Origin: Lachnospiraceae bacterium
GTDB lineage: Bacteria; Bacillota; Clostridia; Lachnospirales; Lachnospiraceae
Reading direction: 5' to 3'
NCBI GenBank assembly: GCA_002892395.1
Contig: NBBL01000002.1
Span: forward strand, 124,001 to 188,000
Length of the DNA stretch: 64,000 nucleotides
Position numbers and translations under genes: made by a program
In this document: piece by piece, positions 8,746-16,841 of the stretch
How the letters are laid out: every line of letters begins with the position of its first letter
Position numbering within the stretch: position 1 is the first letter of the stretch
The notes under the pieces: model-generated
The model's database searches: none
What the model was told of the DNA's origin: nothing
Seen by the model: only the letters and a program-made list of their open reading frames with translations

Positions 8746-10552
8746 CTCCCAGCTTCAGCACACTCATGAACGCCTTCTGCGGCACCTCTACGCTGCCGAT
8801 TTGACGCATGCGCTTTTTCCCTTCCTTCTGCTTTTCCAGAAGCTTTCGTTTCCGTGAAATATCACCGCCGTAGCACTTCGCAAGCACATCCTTTCTCACT
8901 GCCTTGACCGTCTCCCGGGCAATGATCTTGGAGCCGACGGCTGCCTGAATCGGAATGTCGAACAAATGGCGGGGAATCTCCTTCGTCAGCTTTTCACACA
9001 TCAGCCGGCCCCGCTCATATGCCCCGTCCGCAAATACGATAAAGGAAAGTGCATCCACCGGTTCCCGATTGATGAGAATATCCAGCTTCACCAGACGGGA
9101 CGGCACATAGCCCTTCAACTCATAATCAAGGGAGGCATAGCCCCGGGAGCGGGACTTCAGCACATCGAAGAAGTCATAAATAATCTCATTCAGCGGCAGC
9201 TCGTATTTCAAAACGGCCCGATCCTGCTCAATGTATTCCGTGCTGATGTAAATGCCCCGCCTTTCCTGGCAAAGCTGCATGATCGGACCGATAAATTCCT
9301 TTGTCAGCATGATCTCCGCCGATACCACCGGCTCCTCCATGTGCTCAATCTCGGAGGGATCCGGCATGTTGGAGGGATTGGTGAGCTCCAGCATCGTCCC
9401 GTCCGTCTTGTAAATGCGGTAGACCACCCCCGGCGCTGTCGTCACCAGATCCAGATCATACTCCCGCTCCAGACGCTCCTCTACAATCTCCAGATGCAAA
9501 AGCCCCAAAAAGCCGCATCGGAAGCCGAAGCCGAGGGCCAGGCTGGTCTCCGGCTCATAAAACAAAGAGGCGTCGTTCAGCTGCAGCTTTTCCAGCGCAT
9601 CTCTAAGGTCCTGGTACCGCGCCGAATCCGCCGGGTAGACGCCGCAGTAAACCATGGGCGTCACCTTCTTGTAGCCCGGGAGTGCCGTAGCGCAGGGCTT
9701 GTCCGCGTGGGTCACCGTATCGCCGACACGGGTGTCCCGCACATTTTTAATGCTGGCAGTCAGGTAGCCCACCGAGCCTGCCGAAAGCTCATCGCAGGGG
9801 ATAAAACGCCCCGGGGCGAAGTAGCCTGTCTCCACAACCTCCATTTCCGCGCCGGTGGCCATCATGCGGACCCGGTCACCCCGCTTCAGAGTTCCGTTTA
9901 CCACCCGAATAAACACAATGACGCCCCGGTAGCTGTCGTAAAGAGAATCAAAAATCAGCGCCTGCAGCGGCGCCTTCTCATCTCCCGCAGGCGGCGGAAG
10001 CTTTTTTACAATCGCTTCGAGAACCTGCTCCACGTTGAGTCCCGTCTTTGCAGAAACCCGGGGCGCATCCTCCGCCTCCAGACCGATGACATCTTCGATC
10101 TCCATGGCGACCTCCTCCGGGTTCGCGCTGGGAAGATCCACCTTGTTAATGACCGGGATCACCAAAAGATCGTGATCCAGCGCCATGTAGACATTCGCAA
10201 GTGTCTGCGCCTCAATCCCCTGTGTCGCGTCCACGACCAGCACCGCGCCGTCGCAGGCAGCCAGCGAACGGGAAACTTCATAGTTGAAGTCCACGTGTCC
10301 GGGCGTATCAATCAGGTTGAAGATGTACTCCTCCCCGTCCTCCGCGTGATAAATTGTGCGAATGGCCTGACTCTTTATGGTGATGCCCCGCTCCCGCTCC
10401 AAATCCATGTTGTCGAGGATCTGGGACTGCATCTCCCGTTCCGTCAGCAGACCGGTCTTTTCTATGATGCGATCCGCCAGCGTGGATTTTCCGTGGTCAA
10501 TGTGTGCAATAATGCAAAAATTTCGAATTCGCTTCCGATCAAATGTAGACAT
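8738..10552 (-). CDS. lepA: Elongation factor 4 (LepA) translational GTPase
   Basis: A 604-residue ribosome-associated GTPase. G1 is AHIDHGKST (residues 16-24), followed by DTPGHVDF and NKVD motifs. EF-G-like domains II, III and V follow, and the LepA-specific C-terminal domain ends with [20 protein letters not shown]. LepA affects translation initiation and ribosome assembly. I start at the ATG of [11 protein letters not shown]; an in-frame upstream start at 10588 would add 12 residues atypical of the family. Translationally coupled to hemW. Confidence 0.97.
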   Translation of the reverse strand: MSTFDRKRIRNFCIIAHIDHGKSTLADRIIEKTGLLTEREMQSQILDNMDLERERGITIKSQAIRTIYHAEDGEEYIFNLIDTPGHVDFNYEVSRSLAACDGAVLVVDATQGIEAQTLANVYMALDHDLLVIPVINKVDLPSANPEEVAMEIEDVIGLEAEDAPRVSAKTGLNVEQVLEAIVKKLPPPAGDEKAPLQALIFDSLYDSYRGVIVFIRVVNGTLKRGDRVRMMATGAEMEVVETGYFAPGRFIPCDELSAGSVGYLTASIKNVRDTRVGDTVTHADKPCATALPGYKKVTPMVYCGVYPADSARYQDLRDALEKLQLNDASLFYEPETSLALGFGFRCGFLGLLHLEIVEERLEREYDLDLVTTAPGVVYRIYKTDGTMLELTNPSNMPDPSEIEHMEEPVVSAEIMLTKEFIGPIMQLCQERRGIYISTEYIEQDRAVLKYELPLNEIIYDFFDVLKSRSRGYASLDYELKGYVPSRLVKLDILINREPVDALSFIVFADGAYERGRLMCEKLTKEIPRHLFDIPIQAAVGSKIIARETVKAVRKDVLAKCYGGDISRKRKLLEKQKEGKKRMRQIGSVEVPQKAFMSVLKLGDE

Positions 10553-10613
10553 ACAACCTCCAGATGGTGAATACCAAAAGAATAACATTTTTACCCTTTG
10601 CTTTCAAGTCGAC

Positions 10614-10642
10614 TTGACATTCCGAAGGCGATGTCATAGAAT
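10614..10642 (+). promoter_or_regulatory. Sigma-A promoter of rpsT
   Basis: TTGACA (10614-10619), 17 bases, TAGAAT (10637-10642). It faces away from lepA and leaves an rpsT leader of roughly 140 bases. Confidence 0.8.
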
Positions 10643-10788
10643 AACACGGTATGTTTCCATTGAACTGTCCGTGTCCAGACTTCGATGCTAACTGACCCGC
10701 AGAAAACCCGCATTTGCGCGGCTGCCCGTATCTACGGTTGTGGGGGGATCTGCGAAACAAGTACTGTGTCCATATGGAGGAAAAGAAG

Positions 10789-11052
10789 TTGGCAAACATT
10801 AAATCCGCGAAAAAGAGAATTCTCACATCTGCAAAAAAGACCGAGCGCAACAAGGCAGTGAAATCCGCCACCAGAACGGCAATCAAAAAGGTGGATGCAG
10901 CCATTGCTTCCGGCGACAAGAATGCAGCGCAGGATACCCTGAGAGCAGCTGAATCCGCTCTTTCCATGGCTGCTTCCAAAGGCGTGTTGCATAAGAATAC
11001 GGTTTCCCGCAAGGTTTCCCGTATGTCAAAGTCTGTCAATACCATGGCGTAA
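10789..11052 (+). CDS. rpsT: 30S ribosomal protein S20
   Basis: An 87-residue basic protein of the normal S20 length, opening ANIKSAKKRI after the initiator. It binds 16S rRNA early in small-subunit assembly. The start is a TTG at 10789, eight bases after GGAGG; an in-frame ATG at 10774 overlaps that ribosome binding site and is unlikely. Rare initiator codons are a known feature of rpsT in several bacteria. A strong terminator follows. The leader between promoter and start (about 140 bases) could allow autoregulation, but I see no proven element in it. Confidence 0.95.
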   Translation: MANIKSAKKRILTSAKKTERNKAVKSATRTAIKKVDAAIASGDKNAAQDTLRAAESALSMAASKGVLHKNTVSRKVSRMSKSVNTMA

Positions 11053-11080
11053 GGCGTCTGGGTACTGAACATACGACGAA

Positions 11081-11128
11081 CGGGCTGTGAAGAGATGTCC
11101 ACTCATTTCTTCGCAGCCCGCTTTTTTT
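11081..11128 (+). terminator. Rho-independent terminator of rpsT
   Basis: A 17-base-pair stem with two G-U pairs (left arm 11081-11097, right arm 11104-11120) followed by seven Ts at 11122-11128. Confidence 0.92.
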
Positions 11129-11129
11129 C

Positions 11130-11264
11130 GCTTTCCCCGTGATCGGTTTCCTTTTTTGGGGTTCTTCCGTTCCAGTTCTCTTTTCCTGTTCTCCTCTTTC
11201 CGGTTCTCTTTTTTCGGTTCTCCCTTTTTCAGTTTTCTTTTCTCCGGTTTTCCTTTTTTTCGGT
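11130..11264. repeat. Degenerate pyrimidine/purine tandem repeat starting at the holA stop
   Basis: Imperfect repeats of about 10-13 bases based on GGTTCTCTTTTT on the plus strand (purine-rich GAAAAGAGAACC-type on the holA coding strand). The array begins at the base after the holA stop codon and runs to the rpsT terminator. It reads through in several frames, so the apparent Lys/Arg/Glu-rich reading frame over it is not taken as a gene. Confidence 0.75.
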
Positions 11265-12236
11265 TCACGAGGCGCCGCAGATCAGGATCTCCACTGCCAG
11301 TCGGTCCTGCAATTCCCCTGTTTTCACCTTTTCCTCCAGCTCTGCGCACTGCCGCACCGTTTCCTGCAGTGCAGCCCTCGGAATGGAGCGGCTCTGCGTT
11401 TCCATTCTTCCCACAACGCCCACCGGGAGCTTCAGCTCCTTTGCCACCTCTCCTTTGGTCCTTCCCTCTGCCGTCAGCTCCTTCACGTACAGCAGCTGAC
11501 GGTACTGTCTGGCAGTCAGAAACAGGATCCGCATGGGCGGCTCCCGCAGCGCCAGCAAATCCTCATAGAGGCGCATGGCTTTTCCGGTCTGACGGGAGGT
11601 AATCGCTGCGATCAGTTCAAAAATCCGGCTTGTGAGTGTGATGGAGGTCACAGTGTCCACCGCACGGACATCCGCCACCTCCTCCTCCCCCAGATAGGCG
11701 ATCAGCTTGTCCAGCTCATTTTTGACAAATTCCATGTCATCGCCCACATAGGACAAAAAGCGGTTCATCGTACCCGGGGTAATCTTCTTTCCGTAGGTTG
11801 CGAGATAGCGCGCTGCCCAGTTTTGCAGCGCGTGTTCATCCGGGTGATTCAGCTCACACGCATATCCCGCCTTTCGGATCGCTTGGTACAGTCGATTTCT
11901 CTTGTCCACCCCGCTTTCTATGAACAAAAGAACCGTCGTTTCCGGCATGGATGGCAGATACGCCGGAAGACGCTCCGTCGATGCTTTCAACCAACCGCTG
12001 TCCTCAACAACAATCAGACGGCGGGCGGCGAAAAAGGGCATGGTGTCTGCCGCCTCAATAACCGCCTTCTCCTCAATGTCCTTTCCCTCGAATACCATGC
12101 AGTTCATCCCGCCGCCTTCGGAGAACGCCTCTAAAAAGCGCCGCTTGTAGCTCCGCTTCAAATAGCCTTCTTCACCGTACAGAAGATAAACCAGCTGAAA
12201 CTCGCCTGACTTCAAATCTGCGTTCAGTATTTTCAT
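11265..12236 (-). CDS. holA: DNA polymerase III delta subunit
   Basis: A 323-residue clamp-loader delta subunit. The N-terminus has LNADLKSGEFQLVYLLYGEE, the degenerate AAA+ start typical of HolA, and the C-terminal collar domain contains LTARQYRQLLYVKEL. Delta opens the beta sliding clamp for loading onto primed DNA. It begins three bases after the stop of the polysaccharide deacetylase gene, so the two are co-transcribed. A purine-rich tandem repeat starts right after its stop codon. Confidence 0.92.
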   Translation of the reverse strand: MKILNADLKSGEFQLVYLLYGEEGYLKRSYKRRFLEAFSEGGGMNCMVFEGKDIEEKAVIEAADTMPFFAARRLIVVEDSGWLKASTERLPAYLPSMPETTVLLFIESGVDKRNRLYQAIRKAGYACELNHPDEHALQNWAARYLATYGKKITPGTMNRFLSYVGDDMEFVKNELDKLIAYLGEEEVADVRAVDTVTSITLTSRIFELIAAITSRQTGKAMRLYEDLLALREPPMRILFLTARQYRQLLYVKELTAEGRTKGEVAKELKLPVGVVGRMETQSRSIPRAALQETVRQCAELEEKVKTGELQDRLAVEILICGAS

Positions 12237-12239
12237 GCC

Positions 12240-13415
12240 TTATCGAAACGCTCCGTATCCCCTTCCCGGAGTCATGCCTCCCCTGGCATTGGCAAGCTCT
12301 GTCAGGGTCACCAGCTGATATCCCCTGGCTGAGAGCTCCGGAATGATGCGCTCTGCTGCCACTGTGCTGGCCTCATACAGGCTGTGCATCAGAACAACAT
12401 CTCCGTCTCTCACCTGCTTCAGCACCGTATTTACAGTGTTGTCTGCGTTTCTCGTCTTCCAGTCAAGGGTGTCGATGCTCCAGAGGGACGCTGCGTATCC
12501 CATGGAAGCGAGCGTAGCCTTTACGGTTCCGTTGACTGCGCCGTAGGGCGGACGCATGACGGTCGCCGGATGTCCGGCAATGGCTGCAATGGCATTGTTG
12601 GTGTTCTGAATCTGTGAGGCCACCTGTGCAGAGCTGAGCTTGGTCAAATCCGGGTGATTCCAGCTGTGATTTCCCAGCTCATGTCCGCCTTTGCACATGC
12701 GCTCCACAATGTCCCGACGCCTCGGTACCTTTTGGCCGATCATAAAGAAGGTTCCCCTTCCGCCGACTGCCTCCAGCGCATTCATGATACGGAGATCATA
12801 GCTGCTGGGGCCGTCATCAAAGGTCAGCGCCACCATGGGTCTTGCCGGATCCAGCGTACGCCCCGTCTGTGCCGGCTTTTCCTTCGGCTGCTCCCCCTTT
12901 TTCGTGATCGTGACACACATGCCGTCCATATGGGTGCCTACGCCCACCTTACCCGCATCCTGCCCGTTTAGAGCCCAGTCAAGCCATGCTCCATTCACCA
13001 GCGCGCTGGTGTAAACGTCGTAATGCTGCTCCAGCTCTCCGTTCAGCCAGACCCTAACGCCCTCCAGCATGGCGTCTGCGCTCTCCTGCCCTGCCACCGC
13101 GGCATTTTCAAAGGGATCCGTCCATCCAAAGCCGCTTACATTGACCTGATACTGAATGGTTCCCGTCATCCCCTCCGGCTGGTTTTCGAGTCCTATCTTT
13201 AATGCCACAGGAAGCGATCCCGGCTTTGTAAGCGCCCGTCCCCCCGACACCCAATCACTCCAGCTTCCGTCCCGGTATTCCAGCGCGTAAATTGCATGCA
13301 TATCGGTTTCTTCCGCCCGAACCGGCCTGATGAGATCAAAGGCCCAGTTGGACATTCCGAATGTCATGGCCATCACCAGAAGGCCCCATCCGATTTTTTT
13401 CCATTGTTTTCCCAT
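12240..13415 (-). CDS. Secreted polysaccharide deacetylase with ChW-like repeats
   Basis: A 391-residue exported carbohydrate esterase family 4 (NodB-homology) protein. Residues 1-35 form a signal peptide or anchor (GWGLLVMAMTFGM...). Residues about 40-175 hold two tryptophan-rich repeats resembling clostridial hydrophobic ChW repeats (DGSWSDWVSGG; NGAWLDWALNG). The catalytic domain from about 205 has TFDDGPS, HSWNHP (metal-binding His pair), RPPYGA and DTLDW. It would N-deacetylate peptidoglycan or another GlcNAc polymer at the cell surface, commonly giving lysozyme resistance. RBS GAGG precedes the ATG. A short CTTTTCCTTCT-type repeat lies just upstream in its leader. Confidence 0.9.
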   Translation of the reverse strand: MGKQWKKIGWGLLVMAMTFGMSNWAFDLIRPVRAEETDMHAIYALEYRDGSWSDWVSGGRALTKPGSLPVALKIGLENQPEGMTGTIQYQVNVSGFGWTDPFENAAVAGQESADAMLEGVRVWLNGELEQHYDVYTSALVNGAWLDWALNGQDAGKVGVGTHMDGMCVTITKKGEQPKEKPAQTGRTLDPARPMVALTFDDGPSSYDLRIMNALEAVGGRGTFFMIGQKVPRRRDIVERMCKGGHELGNHSWNHPDLTKLSSAQVASQIQNTNNAIAAIAGHPATVMRPPYGAVNGTVKATLASMGYAASLWSIDTLDWKTRNADNTVNTVLKQVRDGDVVLMHSLYEASTVAAERIIPELSARGYQLVTLTELANARGGMTPGRGYGAFR

Positions 13416-13420
13416 GCTCT

Positions 13421-13469
13421 ACCTCTTTTCCTTCTCTTTTCCTTCTCTTTTCCGTTTCTTTTCCTTCCA
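13421..13469. repeat. Short CCTTCTCTTTT tandem repeat in the deacetylase leader
   Basis: Three to four imperfect 11-base copies immediately upstream of the deacetylase ribosome binding site. Purine-rich on the transcribed (minus) sense. Confidence 0.6.
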
Positions 13470-13701
13470 TTTGACGCTCTGTTTCATCCTCGGTTCTGAT
13501 TCTGTTATATAATACCACATACCGCAAGACAATGAAATTGTGAGCAGATGTGAGCAGGCGCTTATCTTCCCGGCGGTCTCCGTCCCTCTGATTTCGAAGC
13601 AGCGGCTCCGATTTTTCATGCTCTGCTTGCCTCACGCAGGGTTCTCTGCTAAACTCTAAACCTGAGTGATTATAATGTCACCGCAAGTAAAAGGAGTGAT
13701 T

Positions 13702-15012
13702 ATGGCACAGTTCAAATCTCCAAAGCCTTCTCGTCCGGAATATGAAAACGCCCCCCTGCGCTCTCGAAGCGTCTCCGGGGCACCCCGAAGCAAGCGCTCC
13801 TCCGGTCAGAAAAAACCCGGGAATTTTTTCCTGTTCTATCTGCTTCCCTTCCTGATCGGAAACGGCATTCTGTTCTGGCTCGTGACTGCGCAGCCGAATT
13901 TTACCCTCACTGTCGAGGATCCGGGAAATTTTAAGCGCGCAGACGTCACCATCAAGTTAAAAAACCATCTGCCCCTCTCTTCCTTCACTGTGAAGCTTGA
14001 CGACTACCCGGTGACGCTGGAAAAGCACTCCGGAAAGATCTATACCGCTTCCCTTGACCGAAACGGAACGCTGGAAGTGCAAGCCGCATACAAAAACGGA
14101 ATGGTCAAAACGCAGTACGAGCATATCAGCACCATCGACGATGCGCCTCCCATCATCGTCGGCGAGGAGCTGGACAGGAATCAGCTGACTGTCTCCTTTG
14201 AAGATGCCCAGTCCGGCGTCAATATGGACTCTGCATTTGGTGTGGACGGAAACGGAAATCGCTTGGTTCCCACCCGGCGCGATGAAGCGGAAAAAACTGC
14301 TGTCTTTCAAGTCCTGACGGATACCCTGGACGTTCATGTCTCAGATCTTTGCGGCAACGAAGCAGTTTCCAGCTTCACCGATCTGAAGTCCATGGGAAAT
14401 GACGGGGAAAGCCACATCGGTGAGGTGCGCAGCTATGGAAGCGAATCCGCCTCTGCTGCGGGACACTCCGGATCCTCTTCCTCCGGATCCTCTTCCACCG
14501 GCAGCACAGGCGAACGAACCGCTGCCTCCTCATCCGCAGAGATCTCCTCCGGACAAAAGAAGAATCCGGCGGCGCATTCAGAGGCAGGCAAGGAGTCCCA
14601 GGCAAAAAAGGAATCCCAGGCGAAAAAAGAGTCCCAGGCAAAAAAAGAGTCTCAGGCGAAAAAAGAGTCTCAGGCGAAAAAAGAGTCCCAGGCAAAAAAA
14701 GAGTCTCAGGCAAAAAAAGAGTCTCAGGCAAAAAAAGAGTCTCAGGCAAAAAAAGAGTCTCAGGCAAAAAAAGAGTCTCAGGCAAAAAAGGAGTCTCAGG
14801 CAAAAAAGGAGTCTCAGGCAAAAAAGGAATCGGAAGCAAGCAAGGAATCCCAGGCGAAAAAACATTCCGAGGCAAGCCGGGAATCCGAAGCGGGAAGGGG
14901 ATTCGTGACCGAACAGTCCCAGACAGCATCGACCGCTCCGGTTACTCCTACTGCGCCGGACGGCAGCACTCCCGGCAGCAATGCCACCGTGGAAGCATTT
15001 CCCGGCGCATGA
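13702..15012 (+). CDS. Membrane-anchored protein with SQAKKE tandem repeats
   Basis: A 436-residue protein I do not recognise. A basic, disordered N-terminus (1-40) precedes one hydrophobic segment (about 41-62, FFLFYLLPFLIGNGILFWLV). The outside part has two beta-rich stretches (about 66-225) resembling immunoglobulin-like extracellular modules, a Ser/Gly linker, then about 13 consecutive SQAKKE hexads (DNA 14582-14830) that drift into ESEASKE-type copies, and a Ser/Thr/Pro-rich tail. I start at ATG 13702 (AAGGAG five bases upstream); an earlier ATG lacks an RBS. It is monocistronic with its own terminator. The highly charged repeat could be a wall-spanning stalk. No LPXTG motif is present. 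Confidence 0.8.
   Translation: MAQFKSPKPSRPEYENAPLRSRSVSGAPRSKRSSGQKKPGNFFLFYLLPFLIGNGILFWLVTAQPNFTLTVEDPGNFKRADVTIKLKNHLPLSSFTVKLDDYPVTLEKHSGKIYTASLDRNGTLEVQAAYKNGMVKTQYEHISTIDDAPPIIVGEELDRNQLTVSFEDAQSGVNMDSAFGVDGNGNRLVPTRRDEAEKTAVFQVLTDTLDVHVSDLCGNEAVSSFTDLKSMGNDGESHIGEVRSYGSESASAAGHSGSSSSGSSSTGSTGERTAASSSAEISSGQKKNPAAHSEAGKESQAKKESQAKKESQAKKESQAKKESQAKKESQAKKESQAKKESQAKKESQAKKESQAKKESQAKKESQAKKESQAKKESEASKESQAKKHSEASRESEAGRGFVTEQSQTASTAPVTPTAPDGSTPGSNATVEAFPGA
14582..14836 (+). repeat. 18-bp coding tandem repeat (SQAKKE) with A7 tracts
   Basis: Thirteen consecutive copies of an 18-base unit encoding SQAKKE. Central copies are identical (GAGTCTCAGGCAAAAAAA), each with a run of seven As. 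Copy-number change keeps frame, whereas slippage in the A runs would not. Confidence 0.95.
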
Positions 15013-15033
15013 CCCTCACATCTTAAGATCAAA

Positions 15034-15062
15034 GGCGGGACAGAAAAACTGCCCCGCCTTTT
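15034..15062 (+). terminator. Rho-independent terminator after the SQAKKE protein gene
   Basis: Stem GGCGGG-CAG pairing with CTG-CCCGCC (one A/C mismatch, loop of five As) followed by TTTT. It starts 21 bases after the stop codon. Confidence 0.8.
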
Positions 15063-15074
15063 CATTCCCCTTAC

Positions 15075-15283
15075 CGATATCGGTTCGCTCTTATTCCAGT
15101 TTGGTCTTACGCCGGTTCGCTCTCACCCCGGCTGGTTCTTACGCCAGTCCGTTCTCACCCCGGCTGGTTCTTACGCCGATTCGTTCTTACGCCGGTTCGT
15201 TCTTACGCCAGCTGGTTCTTACGCCGATTCGTTCTTACGCCGGTTCGTTCTTACGCCAGCTGGTTCTTACGCCGGTTCCTCCG
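15075..15283. repeat. 16-bp tandem repeat with 48-bp higher-order unit at the malQ 3' end
   Basis: About a dozen copies of a 16-base unit such as GGTTCGTTCTTACGCC, arranged in places as 48-base triplets (two clear copies). The last copy contains the malQ stop codon: the repeat's GCGTAA supplies the final Ala codon and TAA. Purine-rich on the malQ coding strand. Confidence 0.9.
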
Positions 15284-16841
15284 TCCCTTCCTCCCGATTC
15301 GGCAGGTTCGGCTCCTCCGGTTCCTTTCTTTTTCTGCTGTACAGAGAGGCGAGCATATCAAGATGCCAGATCAAATCCTTGTCAAAGGCCTGATCCTGCA
15401 TGCGCCAGCCCCAATTGCCGCTGGGAACGGAGGGAGTATTGATTCTGGCTTCTCCCCCAAGCCCCAGATAATCCCACATCGGAATAATCACGGTATCCGC
15501 CACGCTCCCCAGAAGATTGCGGATACAAACCCAGAAAAGATCCTGCTCCGGCGTGTGCTCCCCGCCAAGGTAACGAATCATATAAAGGCGTGTGGCGGCA
15601 TCCTGTCTGCGTATCCACTCCATCAGCGGCTCATTGTCATGCGTTCCGGTGTACGCCACGCAGTTTCGCTGGAAATTGTGGGGGAGATAGGAATTGTCGG
15701 GATCTCCGTCAAAGGCAAAGGAGAGCACCTTCATGGAGGGAACGCCGCTGTCCTTCACCAGCCTTCGAACCGTATCGGACAGCAAGCCCAGGTCCTCTGC
15801 GATGATCGGAAGCTCCGAATGGCGATCCGACACATGTGCCTCCAGCTCCCTGAAAAAGGGAAGCCCCGGCCCCTGCTCCCAGACGCCCTCCGATGCGGTT
15901 TTCGCATCAGCGGGAATCGCATAGTAGTCCGCAAATGCCCGGAAGTGATCGACTCGAACCACATCATAGAGAGAAAGCGCCGACTTCATCCGCGAAACCC
16001 ACCACGCGTATCCGGTCTCCCGGTGTACGTCCCAGCGGTACAGCGGGTTTCCCCACAGCTGTCCATCCGGCGAAAAGTAATCCGGGGGGCAACCGGCCAC
16101 CGCAGTGGGTCTCGCCTCCTGGTCAAACTGAAAGAGCTCAGGATGGGCCCAGGCATCCGCGGAATCCGCCGCCACATAAATCGGCATGTCGCCGATGATC
16201 TGGATTCCCTGCCGGTTGGCATATTGCTTCAGCCTGCTCCACTGCTTTAGAAACTGAAGCTGCTCCCAGCAATAGTAGCGGATCTCATCCTGATGCGCTT
16301 CTTCAAAGCCCTGCAGCGCATCGGGATCCCGTAAGCGCAGCCCGGGCTCCCATTCCGCCCAGCTTTTTCCGCCTTGGCTGTCCTTGATTGCGCGAAACAG
16401 GCAGTAGGTATACAGTTCAGGAGAAAGCCGGGAAATTTCTTCTTCAAACCCCTTCTTTCCTTCCTCATCGACCTGCTCCAAAAAGGTGCGGTAAGCCTGA
16501 CGCAGCACGCGGCGACGGCTCTCCCACACGCTCCCGTAATCAATCCGTTCTTCCCCATGCTCAAATGTGCGGGCAAGCTCTGCCAGTGTCTCCCGGGAAA
16601 GTAACCCCTCTGCTCCCAGTGTATCCGGATCGATAAAATAGGGATTGCCCGCGAAGGCGGAAAAGGACTGATAGGGGGAATTTCCGTATCCCGTGGGACC
16701 CAGCGGCAGAATCTGCCAGCAGCCCTGCCCCGCTTCCTTCAAACGATCCACAAATTCATAGGCCTTAGATGAAAAGCAACCGATTCCGTACGCGCCGGGC
16801 AGGCTGAAAATCGGCATCAAAACTCCACAGGTACGTTTCAT
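15267..16841 (-). CDS. malQ: 4-alpha-glucanotransferase (amylomaltase)
   Basis: A 524-residue GH77 amylomaltase that transfers alpha-1,4-glucan chains between maltodextrins. The start region RTCGVLMPIFSLPGAYGIG is the family signature. All three catalytic acids are present: nucleophile Asp in VRVDHFRAF, acid/base Glu in IIAEDLG, and the third Asp in TGTHDN. I start at ATG 16841, giving a four-base ATGA overlap with the upstream branching-enzyme homologue, hence translational coupling. Its last codons and stop lie inside a 16-base tandem repeat. Confidence 0.95.
   Translation of the reverse strand: MKRTCGVLMPIFSLPGAYGIGCFSSKAYEFVDRLKEAGQGCWQILPLGPTGYGNSPYQSFSAFAGNPYFIDPDTLGAEGLLSRETLAELARTFEHGEERIDYGSVWESRRRVLRQAYRTFLEQVDEEGKKGFEEEISRLSPELYTYCLFRAIKDSQGGKSWAEWEPGLRLRDPDALQGFEEAHQDEIRYYCWEQLQFLKQWSRLKQYANRQGIQIIGDMPIYVAADSADAWAHPELFQFDQEARPTAVAGCPPDYFSPDGQLWGNPLYRWDVHRETGYAWWVSRMKSALSLYDVVRVDHFRAFADYYAIPADAKTASEGVWEQGPGLPFFRELEAHVSDRHSELPIIAEDLGLLSDTVRRLVKDSGVPSMKVLSFAFDGDPDNSYLPHNFQRNCVAYTGTHDNEPLMEWIRRQDAATRLYMIRYLGGEHTPEQDLFWVCIRNLLGSVADTVIIPMWDYLGLGGEARINTPSVPSGNWGWRMQDQAFDKDLIWHLDMLASLYSRKRKEPEEPNLPNREEGTEEPA

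Noticed and set aside
8966-10570. 534-codon frame opposite lepA
   Set aside because: Shadow frame; lepA on the other strand matches the family over its full length.
11026-11349. Lys/Arg/Glu-rich minus-strand reading frame after holA
   Set aside because: It spans the rpsT end, its terminator and the simple repeat, and overlaps the holA end; composition follows the repeat only.
14375-14929. Leu/Phe-rich frames opposite and in the alternative frame of the SQAKKE repeat
   Set aside because: They arise from the 18-bp repeat being open in all frames; only the frame with a ribosome binding site, membrane segment and conserved N-terminal region is kept.
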